Source: Lentisphaeria bacterium | GTDB taxonomy: Bacteria > Verrucomicrobiota > Lentisphaeria > Victivallales > UBA1829 | NCBI GenBank assembly: GCA_017504325.1 | Contig: JAFVRL010000218.1 | Location: forward strand, 1-10,688 | DNA: 10,688 nt | Reading direction: 5' to 3' | In this document: positions 1 through 5,589 of the stretch, one piece after another | How the letters are laid out: the number at the start of each line of letters is the position of its first letter | How positions within the stretch are numbered: the stretch's first letter is position 1 | Notes under the pieces: model-generated | What the model was told of the DNA's origin: nothing | What the model saw: the letters and a program-made list of their open reading frames with translations, nothing else | Database searches by the model: none | Position numbers and translations under genes: made by a program

Positions 1-1
1 C

Positions 2-103
2 AACGTGCTTAAATCCGGAATCCCGAATGCTATAAAGGTATTTGATGAGGAGCTTGTCCCGAATGGATACAGACCGAAGAGCATAAGAATAGATAGCGGC
101 GAT
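2..103 (+). pseudogene. pncB: Internal fragment of nicotinate phosphoribosyltransferase, fused out of frame to asd
   Basis: Frame 2 reads without a stop from the window edge and contains NVLKSGIPNAIKVFDEEL followed by GYRPKSIRIDSGD. This matches my memory of the central part of bacterial nicotinate phosphoribosyltransferase, which makes nicotinate mononucleotide from nicotinate and PRPP in NAD salvage; the IDSGD stretch lies in the phosphoribosyl-binding barrel. After the D codon (101-103) the family would continue with a segment like L/I-A-Y-L-S. Instead the reading turns to PGTDQ and is out of frame with the following asd coding sequence. Only about 34 residues are present and neither end of the gene is visible. 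It is either a foreign piece joined to this DNA during library construction or assembly, or a remnant from a real rearrangement; the first is more likely. Identification rests on recalled family motifs. Confidence 0.7.
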
Positions 104-947
104 CCAGGAACTGACCAAAGAATCCTTCAAGGATGTGGATATCGCTCTCTTTGCCGCAGGCGGCTCCACTTCCGAAAAGTTCGCTCCCGCCTGCGTTAAA
201 GCCGGATGCGTAATGATCGACAACTCCAGTGCCTTCCGTATGGATGAAAATGTACCTCTTGTGATTCCCGAGATCAACCCGGAAGACGCTTTCAAACATA
301 AAGGCATCATCGCCAACCCCAACTGCACCACCGCGATCATGGCGGTGGTTGTCTATCCTCTGCACAAAGCCAAAAAGGTGAAAAGACTTGTTGCTTCCAC
401 CTATCAGGCTGCCAGCGGAGGCGGTGCCCCTGCCATGCAGGAACTCATCGACCAGACGGCAGCTGTCCTCAAAGGCGAAAAAGCCGAAGTGAAAGTCATG
501 GCGCAGCAGATCGCTTTCAACATCTTCCCCCACATTGATGTATTCAAAGAAAACGGATACACCAAAGAAGAAATGAAGATGGTCAATGAAACCAGAAAGA
601 TCATGCACGCTCCTGAAATGAATATCACCTGCACCTGCGTGCGTATTCCTGTTCTCCGCGCTCACAGTGAATCTCTCAATCTGGAATTTGAAGAGGAGAT
701 CACTCCTGAAGAAGCAAGAGCCATTCTTGCCACTGCTCCCGGAGTACAGCTCTGCGACGATCCCGAAAACAAGATCTATCCCATGCCCATTGATGCCACC
801 GGCAAATATGATGTGCTTGCCGGCCGTATCCGTCAGGACATTTCCCGCAACGACAAAAAGGGACTGGATATCTTTGTTTCCGGCGACCAGCTGCTCAAAG
901 GGGCTGCCCTGAATGCAGTACAGATCGCTGAACTTCTGGTAAAATAA
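102..947 (+). CDS. asd: Aspartate-semialdehyde dehydrogenase, 5'-truncated
   Basis: Reduces L-aspartyl-4-phosphate to L-aspartate 4-semialdehyde with NADPH, at the branch point to lysine/diaminopimelate, threonine and methionine; cytoplasmic. Frame 3 is recognisably Asd from about 102 (IQELTKESFKDVDIALFAAG) to the TAA at 945-947. Visible landmarks are the conserved DNSSAFRMD, the catalytic cysteine in NPNCTT (codon 324-326), the STYQAASGGG segment with the catalytic Gln, the substrate-binding RIPVLRAHSE with its histidine (codon 663-665), YPMPIDATGK and the C-terminal LLKGAALNAVQIAE. About 282 residues are present against roughly 335-345 for the family. The first ~60, including the GxxGxxG nucleotide-binding loop, are absent. 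In this frame, stops at 33, 84 and 90 lie in the unrelated upstream fragment, so this is not an alternative start at GTG 135. The intact gene probably lies in the source genome, cut here by the junction at 101-104. Confidence 0.93.
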   Translation: MQELTKESFKDVDIALFAAGGSTSEKFAPACVKAGCVMIDNSSAFRMDENVPLVIPEINPEDAFKHKGIIANPNCTTAIMAVVVYPLHKAKKVKRLVASTYQAASGGGAPAMQELIDQTAAVLKGEKAEVKVMAQQIAFNIFPHIDVFKENGYTKEEMKMVNETRKIMHAPEMNITCTCVRIPVLRAHSESLNLEFEEEITPEEARAILATAPGVQLCDDPENKIYPMPIDATGKYDVLAGRIRQDISRNDKKGLDIFVSGDQLLKGAALNAVQIAELLVK

Positions 948-965
948 GAAGTCCCGGTATATCTT

Positions 966-1000
966 ACGGCAACAGGAGAGATTCTGTTGCCGTTTTTTTT
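966..1000 (+). terminator. Rho-independent terminator of asd
   Basis: A perfect 10-bp stem ACGGCAACAG (966-975) / CTGTTGCCGT (984-993) with an 8-nt loop is followed at once by a run of eight T (993-1000). It begins 18 bases after the asd stop codon and points rightward, so asd transcription should end before the next gene. Confidence 0.92.
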
Positions 1001-1037
1001 GCAATAAATACATTACTTGATGATAAGTGAGGAAAAT

Positions 1038-1580
1038 ATGGAATTCCCCGTAGCTGAAAAATCCGTTTTTGTCTGTGTGGATGTGCAGGAAAAACTCTTG
1101 AGTGTGATCTCTGAAGCGGAAAAGATCCTTCCCCGGATCAAAGTTATGCTTCAAGGGGCAAACGCCCTGAACATCCCTGTTGTTGCCACCTGTCAGTATC
1201 CGGAAAAACTGGGCAGTACCATGAAGGAACTTATGGAGATGATGCCGGAAAACAGTCCGGATTTCGGAAAACTCTCCTTCTCCTGTTTCGGGGAAGACTC
1301 CTTCCGGGAAAAAGTTGCCCCTTACCGTACCCTTGTTCTTTTCGGGGTGGAAACCCATGTTTGTGTATTGCAAACGGCTTTGGAGGCGATCAGAGCCGGG
1401 CATGAAGTCATTTTGATCAAAGATGCCGTAGGTTCCCGCAAGGAAAGTGATAAGGAAGCAGGTATCGCCTTTATGAAGGAAAACGGTGTAAAGATCATGA
1501 CTTCTGAAATGCTGCTTTTCATGTATATGCGTTCTTCCCGGCATCCTTCTTTTAAAGAGGTTTCCAGGATCATCAGGTGA
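1038..1580 (+). CDS. Isochorismatase-family cysteine hydrolase
   Basis: A 180-residue single-domain member of the isochorismatase-like (cysteine hydrolase) superfamily. The apparent catalytic triad is Asp15 (VCVDVQEKL), Lys78 (FGKLSFSCF) and Cys109 (GVETHVCVLQTALEA), in the usual order. The TCQYPEKLG segment (51-59) resembles the YcaC/ISOC1-ISOC2 branch (recalled there as TEQYPKGLG) rather than nicotinamidase or the siderophore EntB type. The substrate is not known for that branch and cannot be read from sequence. No signal peptide, so cytoplasmic. The start was chosen at ATG 1038 because GTGAGGAA lies about 6 bases upstream; an in-frame ATG at 1020 (TTG at 1017) would add six residues but lacks a comparable site. 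It lies between two strong terminators, so it is probably monocistronic. No functional link to asd is evident. Confidence 0.9.
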   Translation: MEFPVAEKSVFVCVDVQEKLLSVISEAEKILPRIKVMLQGANALNIPVVATCQYPEKLGSTMKELMEMMPENSPDFGKLSFSCFGEDSFREKVAPYRTLVLFGVETHVCVLQTALEAIRAGHEVILIKDAVGSRKESDKEAGIAFMKENGVKIMTSEMLLFMYMRSSRHPSFKEVSRIIR

Positions 1581-1603
1581 TCTCTGCGTTTGCTGAAGAT
1601 GGC

Positions 1604-1638
1604 AGCCGTTTCCGGAAAAAGACCGGAAGCGGCTTTTT
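1604..1638 (+). terminator. Rho-independent terminator after the isochorismatase-family gene
   Basis: A 12-bp stem (1604-1615 with 1623-1634, one G-U pair) has a 7-nt A-rich loop and is followed by TTTTT, then a second T6 run at 1644-1649. It lies 24 bases after the stop. The minus-strand peptidase gene ends just beyond it at 1648. The stem would also form in that transcript, but there is no T tract on the minus-strand side, so it is mainly a rightward terminator. Confidence 0.88.
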
Positions 1639-1647
1639 ATGCCTTTT

Positions 1648-2949
1648 TTACTGCAGTAGCGTGATCCCCCGGAGTATATACAATGCCCGGTTCAACTGGG
1701 GATCTTTTGCTGTAAATTTCTGCAGGATATCTTCTTTATTTATAATTCTGCCGAGATGACCCGCATTGAGTTCAAACTGTTCTTTTGCGGAAAGGGGGAT
1801 AAGAATATCCGGCATGATCCCTTTGCCGTGGATGACTTTTTTGGACGGCGTATAATATTTTGCAACCGTAAGGCGTAATGCTCCTTCTTTTTCCCCGAGA
1901 GGCATAATGTTCTGAACAGAACCTTTGCCGAAAGATCTTGTGCCGGCAAGTACGGCACGGCGGTGATCCCGTAATGAACCGGCAAAGATCTCTGAAGCAC
2001 TTGCCGAATTGCCGTTGATAAGGATGACGACGGGCCACGGAGGACTTTTGGGGACATCCTGGACTTTGAAACTTTTTCTGGAGGAGGGCAGACGACCGGA
2101 TGTGGAAACGACTTCCAGACCGTTTTTCAGGAAAATACTGCTTGTCTGTATGGCGGAAATAAGCAAACCTCCGGGATTGTTTCTCAAATCAATGACAAGT
2201 CCCCGGATATTTTTTTCTTTGAAATACCGGATCTCCTTCATAAGATCCGGGAAAGTTGTATTGGTAAATTGGGTGATCCGTACATAACCGAACTCTTTTT
2301 TGAAGATGGTGCGATTGACAATGGAACTTACTTTTACTTCCCCTCTGCGGACAGAAAGTTCCAACGGGGAATCGTGTCCTTTGCGTAAAAGTTTCAATTT
2401 GACAAGAGTTCCGTTTTCCCCTTTGATGTGTTTGACACATCCGGAAATATCCAAGCCTGAAACAGGATTGCCGTCTACCGCTACAAGCAGATCGCCGCTT
2501 CTGACTCCGGCTTTTTCTGCCGGACTGCCGTCAAATACTGTAATGATTTCCACGGCATGACCTCTGCTCATAACTGTCACACCGATCCCGGCAAAACTTC
2601 CTTTGGTATCTTCTTCAAGATGTTTTGCCTGATCTACTGTAATATAAGAACTGAAGGGATCCAGTTCCCGCATAAGTCCCCGCAGTGCTTTACGCAGAAG
2701 TTCTTTTGTTTCCACCTTTTCCTGATCCACATAAGCCTGACGGATCAAAGAGAGGGTACGGAAGAAAAATGCAATATCTTTATAGGCAAATTCCTCTTCC
2801 TGTACGCTTTTTCTGCTGTCCGGTACCGGAACAGGGACCGTACCGGAAATCCCCGTTTTGTTCTGTTTGGTTTTTTCCCTGCCGGAACAGAGAAAAAACG
2901 GTAAAAAATTGAAAAATATCAAAAAAAGCAATAACAGTTTCCGTTTCAT
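1648..2949 (-). CDS. S41-family C-terminal processing peptidase (CtpA/Prc-like)
   Basis: A 433-residue serine peptidase that would act outside the cytoplasmic membrane on C-termini of envelope proteins. Residues 1-21 form a secretion signal (MKRK, a hydrophobic core, then Cys21). A low-complexity linker follows, then an N-terminal helical segment with ELDPFSSYIT (95-104), a PDZ domain about 117-200 (GSFAGIGVTV, GSPAEKAGVRSGDLLVAVDG), and the S41 core about 205-390. The Ser/Lys dyad is visible: Ser317 in NSASASE and Lys342 in SFGKGSVQ, 25 residues apart as in E. coli Prc (Ser430/Lys455). VIDLRNNPGG (252-261) is the family's core motif. The start was set at ATG 2949 by AAGGAG 7 bases upstream and the signal peptide; the in-frame upstream extension to 3006 would bury the signal. 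Cys21 sits where a lipoprotein cysteine would, but the preceding FFL does not fit a standard lipobox. It is divergent from the fucosidase operon. Length is typical for CtpA. Confidence 0.93.
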   Translation of the reverse strand: MKRKLLLLFLIFFNFLPFFLCSGREKTKQNKTGISGTVPVPVPDSRKSVQEEEFAYKDIAFFFRTLSLIRQAYVDQEKVETKELLRKALRGLMRELDPFSSYITVDQAKHLEEDTKGSFAGIGVTVMSRGHAVEIITVFDGSPAEKAGVRSGDLLVAVDGNPVSGLDISGCVKHIKGENGTLVKLKLLRKGHDSPLELSVRRGEVKVSSIVNRTIFKKEFGYVRITQFTNTTFPDLMKEIRYFKEKNIRGLVIDLRNNPGGLLISAIQTSSIFLKNGLEVVSTSGRLPSSRKSFKVQDVPKSPPWPVVILINGNSASASEIFAGSLRDHRRAVLAGTRSFGKGSVQNIMPLGEKEGALRLTVAKYYTPSKKVIHGKGIMPDILIPLSAKEQFELNAGHLGRIINKEDILQKFTAKDPQLNRALYILRGITLLQ

Positions 2950-2956
2950 AGCAAGA

Positions 2957-2962
2957 CTCCTT
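2957..2962 (-). promoter_or_regulatory. Shine-Dalgarno site of the S41 peptidase
   Basis: The minus strand reads AAGGAG seven bases before ATG 2949. It is the strongest site in the window, and it decides the start against the longer in-frame extension. Confidence 0.85.
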
Positions 2963-2977
2963 TTTTTATAGGGAAAT

Positions 2978-3006
2978 AATCTATATTGAAATGGTATTAC
3001 TTTCAA
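2978..3006 (-). promoter_or_regulatory. Candidate sigma-70-type promoter for the S41 peptidase
   Basis: On the minus strand TTGAAA (plus 3001-3006) is followed after 17 bases by TAGATT (plus 2978-2983), matching 5 of 6 and 4 of 6 consensus bases. It would start transcription about 20-25 bases before ATG 2949, giving a short leader carrying the AAGGAG site. This is inferred from position and motif only. Confidence 0.45.
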
Positions 3007-3087
3007 TCCGGTTCCATAAAAAAAACGCAGAAAAATGAAAAAAAAGGAAAAGCAGGCTCCACCTTTGTATTATTGTGCCTGAACTGC

Positions 3088-3115
3088 TTGATTTTCTTTT
3101 TTTGCACGGTATATT
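3088..3115 (+). promoter_or_regulatory. Candidate sigma-70-type promoter for the fucosidase operon
   Basis: TTGATT (3088-3093) and TATATT (3110-3115) are separated by 16 bases and lie about 40 bases upstream of ATG 3156, in an AT-rich divergent spacer. No clear operator-like inverted repeat was found around it. It is the only reasonable promoter seen before this operon; assignment is by motif only. Confidence 0.45.
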
Positions 3116-3155
3116 TATTTCTGTAATACAACAGCAAATAAGGAAAGGAAGCAAA

Positions 3156-4436
3156 ATGAAAAAATCATTCCCAGCGGAAGATCCCCGGAACTGGTTTACT
3201 TTAAAAAGATTCGGCATGTTTATTCATTGGGGTATTTATGCTGTAAACGGCGTACATGAACAGGAGAGATGGCGTTATGGTACTCCGGAAAAAATCTATG
3301 AAGCATATAAAGACAGATTCGATCCCGTGAAATTTGATCCTGTGCAATGGCTGGATATGATCCAGGAAAACGGTATGGAGTATCTGGTTTTTACCGTAAA
3401 ACATCATGACGGATTCTGTATGTGGGATACAAAGGAGACCTCTTTCAATGTTATGAATACTCCCTGCGGCAGGGATATTGCCGGTATGCTTGCGGAAGAG
3501 TGCCATAAAAGGGATTTTCCTCTGGAATTTTATTATTCCTGTGTGGACTGGCATCATAAAGCCTATCCGAATCTGGGTCGGCACCATGAGATCATCACCG
3601 ATCCGGAATATCACAATATGGATGAATACATGGATTTTCTGAAAAGACAGATCCGGGAACTTTGCAGTAATTACGGAACGATCCATGGAATCTGGTGGGA
3701 TATGAATGTGCCGGAATATATGGATGAAAGTGTCCATGATCTCATCCGTTCCCTTCAGCCTGCGGCAGTCATCAATAACAGAGGGTACGGGGAGGGGGAT
3801 TATTCCACTCCGGAACGCAATTATTTTTCCAATGGTTTTCTTCCCTTTGCCAATCTGACAGAGGCTTGTGATTCGGTGGGGATGAATTCCTGGGCATACA
3901 GAAAAGACGAAGACTATTTTTCTGTGAGAAAACTGGAAAAACAGATCGCACTCTATACAGCACTGGGCGGAAACTTTCTTTTAAATGCCGGACCGGATGC
4001 CGAGGGGCTGTTTCCCGTTCAGTCAAAAGAGATCCTGCATAAGATCGGTGTATGGTATAAAAAGGTCCGTTCCGCTCTTACTGCACCGCCCTGTCCCGGG
4101 CTGGTGAAAAATGCCAATTACCTCTGTACCGGAAATGGAGACAGACTTTATCTTGTGCTGCTTGAGCCGCCTGCCGGAGAGACTTTGAATCTGGAAGGAT
4201 TTGCTGTTATGCCGGAGGAGGCACATATTCTCAATACCGGAGAAAAGGTAACAGCCACACTGGAACCCATGTCCTATACTCTTGCCGCTGAAAGGCGTTT
4301 GAGATTGCGGCATCTTCCTGCAGACAGGATGAATGATGAGATTTTTGTCATAGAACTGTGTTTTGCCGGTAATGTCATCCGGCCGCAGAAGAGTATTGCC
4401 GCAGAGATACGGTGCGGCAGTGAGAAAGAACTGTGA
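3156..4436 (+). CDS. GH29 alpha-L-fucosidase, cytoplasmic
   Basis: Expected to release L-fucose from alpha-linked fucosyl oligosaccharides by the retaining mechanism. The 426 residues carry the family landmarks in order: WFTLKRFGMFIHWGIYAV (13-30), VKHHDGFCMWDTKETSFN (81-98), GIWWDMNVPEY (178-188) with Asp182 as the probable nucleophile by similarity to the WNDMGWPE segment I recall from the Thermotoga enzyme, TEACDSVGMNSWAY (235-248, equivalent to the WETC...WGY region), and GGNFLLNAGPDAEG (271-284). Residues ~320-400 form the short C-terminal beta domain. The acid/base residue cannot be assigned by eye. There is no signal peptide, so the enzyme probably works on imported oligosaccharides. 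The start ATG 3156 follows AAGGAA at 3145-3150; an in-frame extension upstream to 3075 has no such site and runs through the promoter. It is the first gene of a three-gene operon, 25 bases before the next. Confidence 0.93.
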   Translation: MKKSFPAEDPRNWFTLKRFGMFIHWGIYAVNGVHEQERWRYGTPEKIYEAYKDRFDPVKFDPVQWLDMIQENGMEYLVFTVKHHDGFCMWDTKETSFNVMNTPCGRDIAGMLAEECHKRDFPLEFYYSCVDWHHKAYPNLGRHHEIITDPEYHNMDEYMDFLKRQIRELCSNYGTIHGIWWDMNVPEYMDESVHDLIRSLQPAAVINNRGYGEGDYSTPERNYFSNGFLPFANLTEACDSVGMNSWAYRKDEDYFSVRKLEKQIALYTALGGNFLLNAGPDAEGLFPVQSKEILHKIGVWYKKVRSALTAPPCPGLVKNANYLCTGNGDRLYLVLLEPPAGETLNLEGFAVMPEEAHILNTGEKVTATLEPMSYTLAAERRLRLRHLPADRMNDEIFVIELCFAGNVIRPQKSIAAEIRCGSEKEL

Positions 4437-4461
4437 ATCTTACAGAAATGGGAGAAATACC

Positions 4462-5568
4462 ATGAAAAAAAGCAAAGTATATTTTACAGATTTCCGAACC
4501 GCCTTTTATGGAGAGGGGATCCTGCAGAAACTGGAAAGACTTATGAAAAAAGCGGGTTTTGAAGAGATCGGTTTTCAAAACCGCTTTACTGCTGTAAAAC
4601 TTCATTTCGGGGAGGCCGGTAATCTTGCATACCTCCGTCCGCAGTATGCAAGGACCGTAGCAGATTATGTGAAGAAACTTGGCGGGATACCTTTTCTGAC
4701 CGACTGCAACACATTATATGCCGGAAGCCGGAAAAATGCCGTGGAACATCTTGCCACAGCCGCTATGAACGGATTTTCCGAGCAATCCGCTCATTGTCCC
4801 ATTCTGATTGGGGACGGTTTGAAAGGCAATGATGAAATAAAAGTAAGTGTCCCCAACGGGATCCATTTCAAAGAAGCAAAAATCGGCAGAACGATCATGG
4901 ATGCGGATATTTTTATTTCTCTTACCCATTTCAAGGGACATGAAAAAATGGGGATCGGCGGCTGTGTCAAAAATATCGGTATGGGATGCGCTTCCTGTGC
5001 CGGAAAAATGGAACTGCACAGCGATGGAAAACCTGTTGCAGAAGAGGATGTCTGTACCGGCTGCGGCAAATGTATCCGGTATTGCGCTCATGGTGCCTTG
5101 AAGCTGACCGGTGGAAAAATGCATGTGGATCATGTCAAATGCACAGGATGCGGTTCCTGTGTAAGTATTTGCCCCGTTACTGCATTGCAGCCTACCTGGA
5201 GACAGGCGGACCGGCTGCTCGACGAAAAAACAGCGGAATATGCTTCTGCTGTTGTCGCCGGAAGACCGCATTTTCATATCAGTATATTGAACAATATTTC
5301 ACCCAACTGTGATTGTCACGGGGAAAATGATGCTCCGATCCTGCCGGATATCGGTATGCTGGCTTCCTTTGATCCGGTAGCTCTGGATCTTGCTGCATGT
5401 GAATTATGCAATAAAGCTCCCAGACTTGTAAATACATGGCTGGATGGTAAAGAGGATTCCGGGGATGTTTTCAATGATGCTCATAAAAACAGCCATTGGA
5501 AAGATACTCTTGATCATGCCGTGAAAATCGGTCTGGGAAATGATAACTATGAATTGATACGCCTGTAA
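4462..5568 (+). CDS. DUF362-domain protein with two [4Fe-4S] ferredoxin motifs
   Basis: A 368-residue cytoplasmic protein. The DUF362 fold surrounds a 2x[4Fe-4S] ferredoxin insert at about 190-245. The cluster ligands are clear: Cys198, 201, 204, 208 and Cys227, 230, 233, 237, both CxxCxxCxxxC, the second followed by Pro. DUF362 features are VKLHFGEAGN (45-54), SLTHFKGHEKMGIGGCVKNI (153-172), GMGCASCAGKMELH (173-186) and PDIGMLASFDPVALDLAA (295-312). Further cysteines sit outside the ferredoxin part: Cys168, 176, 179, a CDC at 283-285 followed by His286, and CELC at 313-316. The biochemical role of DUF362 is not established; an electron-transfer or Fe-S role is inferred from the motifs. The start ATG 4462 is set by GGGAG seven bases upstream; a longer in-frame reading would overlap the fucosidase gene. 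It sits 25 bases after the fucosidase and 21 before the 883-residue gene, so it is almost certainly co-transcribed with both. Confidence 0.92.
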   Translation: MKKSKVYFTDFRTAFYGEGILQKLERLMKKAGFEEIGFQNRFTAVKLHFGEAGNLAYLRPQYARTVADYVKKLGGIPFLTDCNTLYAGSRKNAVEHLATAAMNGFSEQSAHCPILIGDGLKGNDEIKVSVPNGIHFKEAKIGRTIMDADIFISLTHFKGHEKMGIGGCVKNIGMGCASCAGKMELHSDGKPVAEEDVCTGCGKCIRYCAHGALKLTGGKMHVDHVKCTGCGSCVSICPVTALQPTWRQADRLLDEKTAEYASAVVAGRPHFHISILNNISPNCDCHGENDAPILPDIGMLASFDPVALDLAACELCNKAPRLVNTWLDGKEDSGDVFNDAHKNSHWKDTLDHAVKIGLGNDNYELIRL

Positions 5569-5589
5569 AATAACAAGGAAAGTGATCCT

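Noticed and set aside
1..200. Mobile element insertion as the cause of the pncB/asd break
   Set aside because: No inverted repeats, transposase sequence or target duplication is seen; the break is a clean switch at GATC.
135..947. asd as a complete short gene starting at GTG 135
   Set aside because: Typical Asd sequence continues upstream of 135 to 102, and the protein would lack the nucleotide-binding domain. The gene is truncated by the junction rather than starting there.
987..1014. Possible promoter TTGCCG / TACATT before the isochorismatase-family gene
   Set aside because: Both boxes match only 4 of 6 bases, and the -35 overlaps the terminator stem; too weak to report as a feature.
30..1544. 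A long open frame on the minus strand (504 codons) opposite asd and the isochorismatase gene
   Set aside because: It is antisense to two clearly identified genes and crosses both a terminator and the chimeric junction. It gives a compositionally odd product with no recognisable motif, so it is a shadow of codon bias.
3075..3155. Upstream extension of the fucosidase by 27 residues
   Set aside because: The extension runs through the probable promoter and has no Shine-Dalgarno site. It does not resemble the GH29 N-terminus, while ATG 3156 has AAGGAA at good spacing.
4363..4461. Upstream extension of the DUF362 gene overlapping the fucosidase end
   Set aside because: It adds 33 arginine-rich residues without family similarity. 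GGGAG before ATG 4462 supports the shorter form.
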